A stretch of 64,000 nucleotides of DNA from Limnospira fusiformis SAG 85.79 (GCF_012516315.1 NZ_CP051185.1:1415403-1479402); one strand, 5' to 3'. Shown: positions 46,939 through 56,622, counted from the stretch's first letter. A program made the numbers and translations. Notes: a model not told the origin generated them from the letters alone.

Positions 46939-47550
46939 ATGACTGACAGCTTTTTTCAGAATAAACAATCGTTTTTTGACCGCTGGGCTCCTTTTTATGA
47001 TTTCCTGCTGACCACGGTTTTCTATCAGGCTGTACATAAGCGTTTATTGGAGTTTGCGGAGTTTCCTAATTCCGCTAATATTCTTGATATTGGCTGTGGT
47101 ACAGGACGACTGCTACAGCGTTTGGCTAAACAGTTTCCTGACCTTCAGGGGACGGGGTTGGACTTATCTCCTCAAATGATTAAAGAGGCGAAAAACCAAA
47201 ATGTCTATGGCGATCGCCTACAGTTTCTACAGGGGAATGTTGAGGCTTTACCTTTTCCTGAGTCGAGTTTTGATGCCGTTTTTTGTACTATCAGTTTTCT
47301 CCATTATCCTCACCCTGAATTCGTCCTAGCAGAAATTAAACGGGTTTTGCGATCGCAGGGAGTTTTTTATCTGGCTGATTATACCGTTAATGATTGGACT
47401 GAATATCGAGAGGTTGCTGTCTCTCCTGGTAAGTTGCGGTGGTACAGCCGCAAAAAAAGGGAACAGTTGGCTAATTCTGCGGGTTTGTCTTGTTTGGGTC
47501 ATCACTATTTAATCGGTCCGGTTCTCCTCACTAAGTTTGTTAATTATTAA
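46939..47550 (+). CDS. Class I SAM-dependent methyltransferase
   Basis: 203 residues. SAM-binding motif I ILDIGCGTGRLLQRLA at ~53; motif II-III region FDAVFCTISFLHYP (~113); a post-motif GVFYLADYTVND. The Methyltransf_11/UbiE-type small-molecule methylase pattern is clear, but the substrate cannot be told. Preceded by a GGGGGA box 12 bp before the ATG. Confidence 0.85.
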   Translation: MTDSFFQNKQSFFDRWAPFYDFLLTTVFYQAVHKRLLEFAEFPNSANILDIGCGTGRLLQRLAKQFPDLQGTGLDLSPQMIKEAKNQNVYGDRLQFLQGNVEALPFPESSFDAVFCTISFLHYPHPEFVLAEIKRVLRSQGVFYLADYTVNDWTEYREVAVSPGKLRWYSRKKREQLANSAGLSCLGHHYLIGPVLLTKFVNY

Positions 47551-47607
47551 CCAATGAACTGCCTCTTATTTTCACTTCCTCTCCGTCCGGGATAGGCTGC
47601 GGAAAGC

Positions 47608-47962
47608 GGTTATGCACATAATCGCCTTTTTGTCAATAGGTAGAAAATTGGCCGTCCCCTTTTTCCCAAAAACTCGTGCATCGCCAGCTTAATTTTTTCC
47701 TCAGAGAATAACTTTAAGCGCCATAGAATCAGGGTTGTAGCCTTTTTTTTTGCATATAGACACAGTAGCCCCTTGGGTGCGATTTATTTGAGTGTATCAC
47801 AACCCCCATAATCTCGTCAACTATTTGCGAGCGATTAGCAATAAAATCGTAATAAATCTTAACAATCTTTGTGATATTAAATTCATCTGGCGGTATAAAT
47901 TAGTTAAACTTATGTTTTTGGGGGTGATCATGGCTGTTGGGGGTTAATAACCCAACCTAGGA
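47608..47962 (+). repeat. 355-bp direct repeat, copy 1
   Basis: Copy 1 of a 355-bp sequence repeated at 48021-48375 with a constant offset of 413 bp. Only about five base differences are visible (for example CCATAGAATC vs CCATATAATC). The unit contains a T9 run after GTTGTAGCC, an AT-rich promoter-like stretch, and ends GGGGTTAATAAC. No terminal inverted repeats or coding frame. Confidence 0.85.
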
Positions 47963-48020
47963 TCGAAAGGCGATCGCCTCCCAACGAGAAAATTAATCAA
48001 CTCAAACCTCCCCCCGAAAC

Positions 48021-48375
48021 GGCTATGCACATAATCGCCTTTTTGTCAATAGGTAGAAAATTGGCCGTCCCCTTTTTCCCAAAAACTCGTGCATCGCCAG
48101 CTTAATTTTTTCCTCAGAGAATAACTTTAAGCGCCATATAATCAGGGTTGTAGCCTTTTTTTTTGCATATAGACACAGCAACCCCTTGGGTGCGATTTAT
48201 TTGAGTGTATCACAACCCCCATAATCTCGTCAACTATTTGCGAGCAATTAGCAATAAAATCGTAATAAATCTTAACAATCTTTGTGATATTAAATTCATC
48301 TGGCGGTATAAATTAGTTAAACTTATGTTTTTGGGGGTGATCATGGCTGTTGGGGGTTAATAACCAAACCTAGGA
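48021..48375 (+). repeat. 355-bp direct repeat, copy 2
   Basis: Second copy, immediately upstream of the HAD gene's 3' end. The 58-bp spacer between the copies is not repeated. See copy 1 for the sequence. Its high identity over non-coding DNA suggests a recent duplication or selection for an RNA. Confidence 0.85.
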
Positions 48376-48384
48376 GAATATCGC

Positions 48385-49083
48385 CTAAACTTGCGCGGGG
48401 GAAACCCGGTGATGATCAGGTTCAAAAGCCGGAAGATGCCAATATTCTGGTTTAAAATCTTCTAGGGAAGTCAGGACTTGATCAGCTTGTTGATAGGCGC
48501 TGTAGTCCATTTCTGGCGGTGGAATAGCCACCACATACATTCCCGCTTGTCGCGCAGCCATTACCCCAGCGAGGGAGTCTTCAAACACTAGGCAATTTTC
48601 AGGTTTAGCACCTAGTCGTTTAGCCGCAATTAAGAATATATCTGGTGCGGGTTTTCCTCTGGTTAATTCCGGGTCATCTCCTCTGACAATACAGCGGAAT
48701 AGGGAAAACCAGGCTTGATGGGGTTGGGTTTTGGCGGTAAAGGGTCTGGTAGCAGAACTGGTGGCGACGGCTTGGGGGATATTGTGGTTAGCGAGGTGAT
48801 GGGTAAGCCGAACTATTCCGGGTAGGGGGGGAACTTGGGGATAGTATTGATAGATAATTGCGTCTTTTTCCTGCAAAAATGCTTCGGGGGTTAGGGGTAA
48901 TTGCAGGGTTTCTACAATTAAGGCGGCGGAGTCTTTAGACTTACGACCACAAAGTTGATATTGTAGGGTTCTGTCAATGGTTTTACCATAACGGTTAGCG
49001 ATCGCCTGATTTACTTGAGCATGGAGAGGCTCAGTATCTAATAGTATACCGTCAAGATCATAAATAACGTGGGTGATCGCCAT
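48385..49083 (-). CDS. HAD-superfamily phosphatase (beta-phosphoglucomutase-like)
   Basis: 232 residues from the ATG at 49083. HAD motif I DLDGILLDTEP, cap domain, motif II ATSSAT, and motif III/IV KPAPDIFL and VFEDSLAGVMAARQAGM. Acts on a phosphorylated sugar or nucleotide; exact substrate unknown. It lies downstream of acsF on the same strand with a strong G/C hairpin between. Confidence 0.85.
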   Translation of the reverse strand: MAITHVIYDLDGILLDTEPLHAQVNQAIANRYGKTIDRTLQYQLCGRKSKDSAALIVETLQLPLTPEAFLQEKDAIIYQYYPQVPPLPGIVRLTHHLANHNIPQAVATSSATRPFTAKTQPHQAWFSLFRCIVRGDDPELTRGKPAPDIFLIAAKRLGAKPENCLVFEDSLAGVMAARQAGMYVVAIPPPEMDYSAYQQADQVLTSLEDFKPEYWHLPAFEPDHHRVSPAQV

Positions 49084-49202
49084 AACCAATAAGGTAGGAA
49101 TTACTTGGAGTTTTGGGCTAGTTAGGTGTTATTTAACTACGGAAACTAGGGAGACATCAGCCTTGTCTGTCCTAGTTATGGTGTTTGATGTGGGGTGGAG
49201 AC

Positions 49203-49226
49203 ACCCCCCCGTAAATGGGGGGGAGG
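49203..49226. terminator. Strong G/C hairpin downstream of acsF
   Basis: CCCCCCC and GGGGGGG arms separated by GTAAAT form a 7-bp all-GC stem between acsF and the HAD gene. No T-tract follows on the minus strand, so it may attenuate or protect the acsF mRNA rather than terminate fully. Confidence 0.35.
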
Positions 49227-49247
49227 TAGGTAGGTGTTCAGTGACAA

Positions 49248-50324
49248 TTAGCGAACTACACCATGACTGGGTTCTACATTAATGGGTTTGAGTAGGTACA
49301 GGTTTAAGAACTGCCAACCATTAGAGATGTAGTGGGGTAGTTTTTGGAAGAACTTGACGAAACCAGGTGCGTTAGAATTAGCGATCGCACTAAGTTTTTC
49401 ATTAGTCTTCACGCACTCATCAAGACGTTGGTAGAAACTGGGGTGATTGACATTAAGGATAATGGGGAACACCCGACCAGCAGTTTCGTTAGTTTTTTCG
49501 ATTACTTCGATGTCATAATCGCGAGCATTCAAGCCAATAGCCGCATAGAAGTCCGCACGCTGTAGGTCATTTAGATACATAGTCGCGAACACAGATAGCA
49601 GGAAGAAGCGACACCATAGGCGAGCTTTCCAGTCGTTCAACAGGCTAGGCTGAGACTTGAGTATCGCATCAAAGAAATCACCGTGGCGGTTTTCATCCTG
49701 ACACCAGTTTTCAAAGAAACGGAAAATCGGGTAAATCCGATCTTCTGGATGAGCTTCTAAATGGCGATAGATTTTGATGTAACGCCAGTAACCAATCTTC
49801 TCAGAAAGATAGGTAGCGTAGAAGATAAACTTGGGTTTAAAGAAGGTGTACTTCCGGCTTTTGGTGAGAAAACCCAGATCCAGAGATAAGTTAAAATCGG
49901 ACAGAGCTTTGTTAAGGAAACCGGCATGGCGTGCTTCATCTCGTGACATGAGCAAGAAGCATTCAGCCAAGACAGGGCTTTTTTCTTTAAGGCGACGGCT
50001 GAGTTCTTTGTAAAGCAGGAAGCCAGAAAATTCGGCGGTGCAGGAACGCTCTAAAAACTCTACAAAAACCTTGCGAGTTTCGCCATCAATGTGGTCCCAG
50101 GACTGTTCAAACTCTTCGTCACGGACAAAGTGATGACGGTTGTAGTCAACCCGGAACTCTTCCAAGATCGCCCTGATTTCCTCTTCATTAGCAGAGATGT
50201 CCATTTTTTCCATCTCTTCAAAATCTGTGGTGTAGAACCGAGGTGTCAGGATGGTTTCCTTAGCTGGAACCTTAACCCCAGGACGTATCTCTTCAAATGT
50301 GGGTTTTTTCAGGGAATCTACCAT
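49248..50324 (-). CDS. acsF: Mg-protoporphyrin IX monomethyl ester oxidative cyclase
   Basis: 358 residues. Oxygen-dependent diiron enzyme that forms the isocyclic E ring of chlorophyll. The diiron helices carry [28 protein letters not shown] and [14 protein letters not shown], supplying E and E-x-x-H ligands. Start [20 protein letters not shown] fits the family. Thylakoid- or envelope-associated. Monocistronic; works in the same pathway as the bciB product. Confidence 0.95.
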   Translation of the reverse strand: MVDSLKKPTFEEIRPGVKVPAKETILTPRFYTTDFEEMEKMDISANEEEIRAILEEFRVDYNRHHFVRDEEFEQSWDHIDGETRKVFVEFLERSCTAEFSGFLLYKELSRRLKEKSPVLAECFLLMSRDEARHAGFLNKALSDFNLSLDLGFLTKSRKYTFFKPKFIFYATYLSEKIGYWRYIKIYRHLEAHPEDRIYPIFRFFENWCQDENRHGDFFDAILKSQPSLLNDWKARLWCRFFLLSVFATMYLNDLQRADFYAAIGLNARDYDIEVIEKTNETAGRVFPIILNVNHPSFYQRLDECVKTNEKLSAIANSNAPGFVKFFQKLPHYISNGWQFLNLYLLKPINVEPSHGVVR

Positions 50325-50594
50325 AATGCTCGTGTTTTATTAATTATTGCAAGGGACTTGGTGTGGGCGATGGGCTACTATGGGCTGAACATCGCCCTTT
50401 AGTTAAAATGACCAACCCGCTTGGGGCTGCAATCAAAAGCGTTTAATATGCAACGCATTCCAGTCTAGCAAGTAATGGTGTCGCCTGCATAGTCAATTCG
50501 GTTAAGAATTGCTACACCTACTGCTGTTCAGCAAAGATATTTCAGATGTGCGATCATGGTTATAGTCCCTTGATGTCAGGACTTGGAGGTTATC

Positions 50595-51071
50595 GTGAAA
50601 AAAATTACCACGAGTTATATACTATGGGCGATCGGCTTGATTACTCCCATCAGTGGTTTACATCGCCTGTACAATGGCCAGATTGTCACCGGTGTAATTT
50701 GGATGTGTACTTTGGGACTGTTCCGAGTTGGCCAGTTGGTGGATGTATTTTTGATTCCCAGTATGGTGGAGGAATATAATGCTAAAGCACAGGCCAGGCT
50801 GGGAGTTGCGCCGGACGGTTCCCCACTTCCCGAAAGTAACCCAGTGACGTTAATTGTGACTGGAGACTTGCAGGAACGTCTGCGAATGAGATTACTACAG
50901 GCAGCGGCGGCGCGGGGTGGTAAACTGTCAGTTACTCAGGGAGTCATGGCAACCGGCGCGGACTTTGAACGGGTGGAAAATGTTTTAAATGATATGTTCA
51001 AAAGGGGTTATGTGAGTATTACCAACGACCCTGATTCTGGTATTGTGATTTATGATTTCCACGAGTTATAA
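50595..51071 (+). CDS. TM2 domain-containing protein
   Basis: 158 residues from GTG 50595, chosen because TTGGAGG lies 5 bp before it. Two TM helices with the TM2 signature (SYILWAIGLITPISGLHRLY; TGVIWMCTLGLFRVGQLVDV), then a soluble tail predicted as winged helix (LLQAAAARGGKLSVTQGVMA; VLNDMFKRGYVSI) that may sense or bind. Stop and the next start are 2 bp apart, so it is likely cotranscribed with the guanine deaminase gene. Confidence 0.8.
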   Translation: MKKITTSYILWAIGLITPISGLHRLYNGQIVTGVIWMCTLGLFRVGQLVDVFLIPSMVEEYNAKAQARLGVAPDGSPLPESNPVTLIVTGDLQERLRMRLLQAAAARGGKLSVTQGVMATGADFERVENVLNDMFKRGYVSITNDPDSGIVIYDFHEL

Positions 51072-51073
51072 AT

Positions 51074-52402
51074 ATGTACGGAGTTCGCAGCGCTTTTCTG
51101 GATTTTATTGATGATCCGTTTGTGGTGTCTCCCACGGAAAGCTATCGCTATCTTGAGGATGGGTTATTAATTGTTGAGGATGGCAAAATTAAGGCTTTCG
51201 GTTCCTATGACCATATCCGAACCGATTATCCTGAAATTGAGATTATCGACTATAGCCAAAGGTTGATCATCCCTGGTTTTGTTGATACTCATGTTCACTA
51301 TCCACAAACGGAGATTATTGCTTCCTATGGGGAACAGCTTTTGCAGTGGTTAGAAAAATATGCTTTCCCCGGTGAGCAAAGGTTCAAAGACCCATTACAC
51401 GCTCGCGAGGTCGCCGGGTTCTTTTTTGATGAGTTGGCGCGGAATGGCACGACTACAGCGGTGGTAATGACAACCGTTTTCCCAGAGTCAACCCGGGTAT
51501 TTTTTGAGGAAGCACAAAGTCGTAATATTCGGGCGATCGCTGGTCAGGTGATGATGGACAGAAATGCACCTGAGTCCCTATTGGATAACCCGGAAACTGC
51601 CTACCACAATAATAAAGATTTGATTAAAGAATGGCATAATCGCGGTCGGTTGTGCTATACAATTACTCCGAGGTTTGCGATAACTTCGACCCCAGAACAG
51701 TTGGAAGTAGCCGGACAACTAAAACGAGAATTTCCTGATGTGTATGTTCATACTCATTTATCAGAAAATCAAGAAGAATTAGTGACGGTTTCCCAATTGT
51801 TTCCTGAGTGTAAAGATTATTTGGAGGTATACGAAAAAGCGGGTTTAGTAGGCGATCGCTCAATTTTTGCCCACGGCATTTATTTAAGCAATTCCGAGTT
51901 TAAACGTTTGTCCGAAGCGGGTTCAGCCATAGCTTTCTGTCCGACTTCCAATATGTTCATTGGTAGTGGATTATTTAATCTGAAAGAGGCGAAATCACCC
52001 GCGCACCCCATAGCGGTAGGTTTAGCCAGTGATGTGGGTGCGGGAACCAGTTTTTCCATGCTAAAAACCATGTCCGCCGCCTATAAAGTCACCCAGCTAC
52101 AAAAGCAAACTCTGTCACCATTGCCAGCCTTTTATTTAGCTACCCTAGGGGGTGCTAAAGCCATTCATTTAGACTCATATATCGGCAACTTTCAAATAGG
52201 GAAAGAATCCGATTTTATTGTATTAAATTGGCAAGCCACACCATTAATGGCATTCCGCCACCCTCAGCATAGCATAGAATCAGTGGAAAAACTCAACGAA
52301 ATCCTATTTTCTCTGATGATTTTAGGGGACGATCGCAGCATTGATGCTACCTATATTGGGGGGAACCTAGCCTATCGCAAGCCTGATTATATGACCTGGT
52401 AA
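51074..52402 (+). CDS. guaD: Guanine deaminase
   Basis: 442 residues. Zn-dependent amidohydrolase converting guanine to xanthine in purine breakdown. Zn and active-site motifs: VDTHVHYPQTE (~73), YVHTHLSENQEE (~225), FAHGIYL (~268) and LASDVGAGTSFSM (~318). The order and length suit bacterial guaD. It is followed after 12 bp by a glycosyltransferase gene on the same strand, forming part of a three-gene run. Confidence 0.9.
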   Translation: MYGVRSAFLDFIDDPFVVSPTESYRYLEDGLLIVEDGKIKAFGSYDHIRTDYPEIEIIDYSQRLIIPGFVDTHVHYPQTEIIASYGEQLLQWLEKYAFPGEQRFKDPLHAREVAGFFFDELARNGTTTAVVMTTVFPESTRVFFEEAQSRNIRAIAGQVMMDRNAPESLLDNPETAYHNNKDLIKEWHNRGRLCYTITPRFAITSTPEQLEVAGQLKREFPDVYVHTHLSENQEELVTVSQLFPECKDYLEVYEKAGLVGDRSIFAHGIYLSNSEFKRLSEAGSAIAFCPTSNMFIGSGLFNLKEAKSPAHPIAVGLASDVGAGTSFSMLKTMSAAYKVTQLQKQTLSPLPAFYLATLGGAKAIHLDSYIGNFQIGKESDFIVLNWQATPLMAFRHPQHSIESVEKLNEILFSLMILGDDRSIDATYIGGNLAYRKPDYMTW

Positions 52403-52414
52403 AATTGTCAAATT

Positions 52415-53032
52415 ATGGAACATTTAATTGTTTTCACCCGTTACCCAGAACCCGGTCAAACCAAAACGCGACTAATTCCCGCGCTGGGTATTGAAGGCGC
52501 GGCGAAACTACATCGCCAAATGACCGAAAAAGCGATCGCCACAGTGGACAAACTCCAGGAATTGCGTCCCATTTCCACAGAAATTAAATTCACAGGAACT
52601 ACCCTAAGTCAAATGCAAGATTGGTTAGGGTGTCATCTGTGTTATAATCCTCAAGTAGGGGGGAATTTAGGCGAGAGAATGTCGGAAGCATTCCAGTCAG
52701 CATTTAACCGTAAATATAGGTCGGTAGTGATGATTGGAAGCGACTGTCCAGCCATCACTTCCCATATCCTTAGTCAAGCCTTCCAGCTACTCCAGCAGTT
52801 TGATATAGTCCTGGGACCCGCGACGGACGGAGGATATTATTTAATCGGACTATCAAGGTTTATCCCCGAAATATTTGAGGGAGTGAATTGGGGAACCGAA
52901 TTAGTCTGGAAACAAACAATTTCTATCTGTCATCATCTTAACATAGCGGTTGCTAATTTAACCATTTTGACTGATATTGACAGACCAGAAGACTTAGAAA
53001 AACTCACAGATCCCATATCGGAAATTATCTAA
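52415..53032 (+). CDS. TIGR04282-type glycosyltransferase
   Basis: 205 residues of the cofC/DUF2064-like family annotated as arsenosugar biosynthesis glycosyltransferase. N-terminus LIVFTRYPEPGQTKTRLIPA; GSDCPAITSHIL with the nucleotide-sugar Asp; LGPATDGGYYLIGL; VWKQT and DIDRPEDL near the end. Closely follows guaD. The physiological acceptor in this organism is not known. Confidence 0.85.
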   Translation: MEHLIVFTRYPEPGQTKTRLIPALGIEGAAKLHRQMTEKAIATVDKLQELRPISTEIKFTGTTLSQMQDWLGCHLCYNPQVGGNLGERMSEAFQSAFNRKYRSVVMIGSDCPAITSHILSQAFQLLQQFDIVLGPATDGGYYLIGLSRFIPEIFEGVNWGTELVWKQTISICHHLNIAVANLTILTDIDRPEDLEKLTDPISEII

Positions 53033-53073
53033 AATCATCAGATCAGGGAATAACTGTGAGTCCAGTCTATTGG

Positions 53074-54699
53074 CTACTGTTCAATATAGCCTGTATCCTG
53101 CAAAAACCGTGTTACATCTGCTAATAAATCGGATATATTTCTATCCTCAAAAAGCGATCGCACTTTTCGCCACCCCAACTCTCCCTGACCGAGGGAATAT
53201 TGATTAGCCATATAAGCGGCGATGACCCCGCGAACATCCTGATTTTGGCGGTGTCGTTGTTCAATATCTCGCCAAATGCGATCGAGGTGAAGGGTCACAA
53301 ATTCTGGATAATTAGCAGTGACATTTTGAAATTGTCCAGCGCGATATTCCCAAATTGTCAGAGGGACCTGTGATTGAGATTGTAGATTAAATTCCCGCGC
53401 AAATCGGTAATCATACCCCACAAATCTGGGTAAGCCATCATCAGTAATTTCGGTTAAATCATAGTGCCAAATACCCCAACTTTTAGGAATAATACCATAT
53501 TGCTTGGCTAAGGGTCTATAATGGTAAATCAGCGAGTAATAACCGCCACTTTGGAGGTCTACAATTAACTCAGGTTCCCTATCTCCATTTAAATCGATGG
53601 TGCGGACATCTAAAACCCTGATGGTATCTAAGTTACTTGATATCAAATTATTGAGGATATCTTCTGGTATATTATCATCTAAAACAACCTCTCCGCGCCG
53701 CGTCATTTTCAATCTAAATTTAGGGCTAGGGCGAGGGTTAAAATCAAATTCTGCCAGCAAATTATCAAATTCAATAGTTTTGTTAATTGGTTCTTGTGGT
53801 GGCAATGCTTGGGCTGGTGGTTGAAAAACTTGGCTTTCAGTAGGTGGAGAATCGGGGATTTTTTGGGGTGGTTCTGATGAAGTTTCGGCAGGTTTATTGA
53901 GGGAAATATCAGCGGGACTTGATGGAGTTTCGGCGGGTTCGGACTCGGTAACTGCTTGGGTTTCTGGGGTGGTCAGTGGCATTTTTGCGAAGGGTTGATC
54001 ATCCACAGAAATGCGGGCAATATACTGAGCAGGCACTAAGGCACTTTCATCAAAGTTAGTGATAGCCTGACAGATAAATGTAGCGACATCAGCCCTAGTC
54101 GCCGGACGGTTAGGCTGCAATTGTCTAACATTAGGATAGTTAACGACTAACCAATTTTCAGTGGCGGCGGCGATCGCCTCTTTAGCATAATCAGGAATGG
54201 TGGCGCTATCGATAAAAACATCTCCCAATTGTTCAGGAGACAACTGCTGGGGCTTAAATCCTAAACCATTGCTAATAGCCACCAGGGCTTGTACCCTAGG
54301 AATATTAACCAGAGGATTAAAAACACTACCGATATATCCTGATAAAAACCCTTTTTGACTAGCCAGACTAATGGCATCATAAGCCCAAAAATCTGTGGGA
54401 ATATCGACAAAATTCTGGCGGCGGCGGGTGGGTTGTACTCTCGGAAATGCTTGATTAACTAGGGCGGCGAATTCAGCGCGGGTAATGGGGTTATTAGGGC
54501 GGAAGGTGTTGTCACTGTAGCCGGTAATAATTTGGCGATCGGCTAATTCCTTAATACAAGGCTGCGCCCAATGGTTTTGGACATCTGTAAAACCAGCCTC
54601 CCCGACAGGGAAAGCTGGGTTAGTTTGGGATGGGTGGGTTATCAAAACTGCGATCGCTGCGACTAAGGTAAGTATGATATGCCATCGATTGGTTTTCAT
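53074..54699 (-). CDS. S-layer homology (SLH) domain protein
   Basis: 541 residues. Signal peptide ~1-30, followed by three SLH units (~35-230): FTDVQNHWAQPCIKELADRQ with ITGYSDNTFRPNNPITRAEF; FVDIPTDFWAYDAISLASQK; then DVFIDSATIPDYAKEAI with RPATRADVATF. Then a Pro/Ser/Glu-rich linker (~235-300) and a C-terminal globular domain (~305-541; DLNGDREPELIVDLQSGGYY). Likely attached to cell wall polysaccharide in the periplasm or envelope. Monocistronic. Confidence 0.85.
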   Translation of the reverse strand: MKTNRWHIILTLVAAIAVLITHPSQTNPAFPVGEAGFTDVQNHWAQPCIKELADRQIITGYSDNTFRPNNPITRAEFAALVNQAFPRVQPTRRRQNFVDIPTDFWAYDAISLASQKGFLSGYIGSVFNPLVNIPRVQALVAISNGLGFKPQQLSPEQLGDVFIDSATIPDYAKEAIAAATENWLVVNYPNVRQLQPNRPATRADVATFICQAITNFDESALVPAQYIARISVDDQPFAKMPLTTPETQAVTESEPAETPSSPADISLNKPAETSSEPPQKIPDSPPTESQVFQPPAQALPPQEPINKTIEFDNLLAEFDFNPRPSPKFRLKMTRRGEVVLDDNIPEDILNNLISSNLDTIRVLDVRTIDLNGDREPELIVDLQSGGYYSLIYHYRPLAKQYGIIPKSWGIWHYDLTEITDDGLPRFVGYDYRFAREFNLQSQSQVPLTIWEYRAGQFQNVTANYPEFVTLHLDRIWRDIEQRHRQNQDVRGVIAAYMANQYSLGQGELGWRKVRSLFEDRNISDLLADVTRFLQDTGYIEQ

Positions 54700-54777
54700 A
54701 ATTCGTTGTTTGTTGCGTCTCTCACACCATTTACTTACCCTATTTTGTCTAACAATTGGCCGTTTGTGTGCAAAATT

Positions 54778-54885
54778 TTAACTTTCCGTGTTTTCGGGTA
54801 TCCAACCTAACAGCAAGTAGATGCAGCCTAAATAAAACACCGCTGGGATTAACATTCTCAGCCAGTCGAAATCAGCCATGATCAT
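54778..54885 (-). CDS. 35-residue single-pass membrane protein (short ORF)
   Basis: ATG at 54885 (or ATG at 54879, two codons later) follows AAGGAG at 5-6 bp distance. The product has one hydrophobic helix (LIPAVFYLGCIYLLLGWIP) and a short polar C-terminus (ENTES). Length and shape resemble the tiny subunits of photosynthetic or NDH complexes, but I cannot match it to a named one. It is too short for ordinary gene finding. It sits between the SLH gene and the IS607 element. Confidence 0.5.
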   Translation of the reverse strand: MIMADFDWLRMLIPAVFYLGCIYLLLGWIPENTES

Positions 54886-54941
54886 ATTTCTCCTTGTTGA
54901 CCCTAAGTTATTTTGTTACTACGGTTGAAGAACTGATACAT

Positions 54942-56138
54942 TTACGCGACATTTTTCCGGTTGTTCCCGGACAATGCGACGATAGCACTATTACCGGTTA
55001 AGGTAACAGAGGCGGTATCCCGCAAAGCTTTTAGAAAGATTCCAAAAGCACCGTTCCAGTCCCTGGGTAGAGTGAACCCGCACTCAGGACATCGGAACAC
55101 TTTTGAGCCACCTAGCTGGGAATGCATCTGACCACAGTGAGTACAGGTTTTGCTGGTGTATTCTTCCGTCACATCTACAACTGTGGTTCCAGTTATCTCG
55201 GCTTGATGTCTCAGGGTTAGTTTGAATCGATAATGCGCCCATGTCAGCATGGCGCGGGCAGTCTTAGACCTAATTAGACGCTTCACCTTGGCAACCATAT
55301 CGGAAGTCTCGAAGGTCGGCAGAAAAATTATGCTGTAGTTGTGAGTCAAGTAGTGAGCAATTTGTTTGTGGGCTTCATCAACTAGATTGCGGATTTTGGT
55401 TCTCATTCGTTGAGCCGCTTGCCTCATCCGTCGCCTTCTTGAACGACAGGGTTCCTTGGCGATTCGGCTCATTAAATCATCCAAATGTTGACATAGCCTA
55501 GTAATGCGTCCAATATCCCCGGAGCCCAATTCCAGAAATCGTGAACCATCAAACCCGGTTATGAAAGTTCGCACACCCGGGTCTAATGCAATCACGCCAG
55601 TAGCGTCAGTTGGGGTAACGGCAACTGGTTCAGGGAAAATCGCAAACCATCGACCTTTGGTAAACACCAACTGAGTCCCTTGCCCGCAAGTTTTAGGGAT
55701 GGGTTCGGAAACCATGAAAGTTAATCCTTTCGTGAGTCTTGGATACCAACTCCCTGAAGAGAAATTAGTATTATTGAACTTAATCCCTTGAGAGCTGTCA
55801 CGACAACTTCTAAACCTTGCATCAGGACTAGCGGTCAAAGCCTGATAGGCATCAAAGATGGCATTTTGCCGAATGTGGCAGGGTGTTTCTTTGACCCATT
55901 CGGGTAAGTCACTCTGCATCACTTGATTGCGTAACTTTAACTTGCTTAGTCGTTTACCACTCCGGGATAATGCAATTGCTTGGTTGTAGCAATACCGACA
56001 AGCGGCCAACCATTGGCGCCAGACTTGATTTAGCTCCGGGCTGGGGTAAATCCGGATCTTCTTTGACCTGAGTTTTGTATTTACTCCGTCGGTATAATCG
56101 GGAACTGAAGCAGTGGAGGATGGCGAGGATGTCCTCAA
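54942..56138 (-). CDS. tnpB: IS607 TnpB-type RNA-guided nuclease
   Basis: About 398 residues if started at the TTG at 56138; no in-frame ATG or GTG lies near the first conserved segment (KLRSKKIRIYPSPELNQVWR), so the start is uncertain. The full ORF continues 165 codons further but is tnpA read in the wrong frame. All RuvC residues are intact: Asp in VIALDPGVRTF, Glu in FLPTFETSDM, Asp in RDWNGAFGI; the zinc ribbon has CTHCGQ and CPECG. TnpB proteins use an omega-RNA to cut DNA next to a TAM and favour retention of the element. Ends GNNRKNVA. Confidence 0.85.
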   Translation of the reverse strand: MRTSSPSSTASVPDYTDGVNTKLRSKKIRIYPSPELNQVWRQWLAACRYCYNQAIALSRSGKRLSKLKLRNQVMQSDLPEWVKETPCHIRQNAIFDAYQALTASPDARFRSCRDSSQGIKFNNTNFSSGSWYPRLTKGLTFMVSEPIPKTCGQGTQLVFTKGRWFAIFPEPVAVTPTDATGVIALDPGVRTFITGFDGSRFLELGSGDIGRITRLCQHLDDLMSRIAKEPCRSRRRRMRQAAQRMRTKIRNLVDEAHKQIAHYLTHNYSIIFLPTFETSDMVAKVKRLIRSKTARAMLTWAHYRFKLTLRHQAEITGTTVVDVTEEYTSKTCTHCGQMHSQLGGSKVFRCPECGFTLPRDWNGAFGIFLKALRDTASVTLTGNSAIVALSGNNRKNVA

Positions 56139-56622
56139 CCATTTCTGGTTCTGGACTGAGACTTGTCTGGTTGAGAACCATGAGTGAACACCTGTTTTGC
56201 TCACAGAGCCATCGAAACAAGTCAAATCCCCATATTGCCAATCGGTCTGGGTGGGCAACGACAACCATGCGGACATCTCCTGACAAATGATGTCCCAGTA
56301 AGGCCAGCATTTTCTTTCCCTTGAAGTTGAGCCCGCCTCGGATTTCTGAGACGACTTCTGCTTCGGGGTAGAGGTTGGACAGTGCGGCCACCTGTCGGTT
56401 GAGGTCGGACTGCTGGGCGCGGCTACTAACTCTGGCATAGATAACGACTTTGCGTTTGTCACTGCCTGATTTGGCAGCAGTATATCACTCAACGTTGTAT
56501 CGTCGTTGCCCAGCGGGGGTTCTGATGGTCTCGATTGAGCGATTGTCGTCCCATCTGCGGAGTGTTCTTTCATGGACTCCAAGGATTTGGGCGGCTTCCT
56601 TGGGTTTGACATATTTGGCAAT
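55954..56622 (-). pseudogene. tnpA: IS607 serine recombinase TnpA, inactivated
   Basis: Reads in one frame from 56622 to 55954 as a 222-codon IS607 recombinase: N-terminal MerR-like HTH (KYVKPKEAAQILGVHERTLR; then DDNRSIETIRTPAGQRRYNV), catalytic VVIYARVSSRAQQSDLNRQV with the nucleophilic Ser, and LCEQNRCSLMVLNQTSLSPE. Two defects: an in-frame TGA at 56485-56487 between HTH and catalytic domain, and ATT at the usual ATG position (56620-56622). Its 3' half overlaps tnpB, as in active relatives. Confidence 0.8.

Larger units (their letters stand above)
47551..48384. other. Intergenic stretch with a duplicated non-coding sequence
   Basis: 834 bp between the methyltransferase and the HAD gene, made almost entirely of the two direct copies of a 355-bp sequence. 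No protein-like frame was seen. Confidence 0.6.

Noticed and set aside
50091..50402. 103-residue frame antisense to the start of acsF
   Set aside because: Overlaps a clearly coding region with strong conservation on the other strand and shows no family features.
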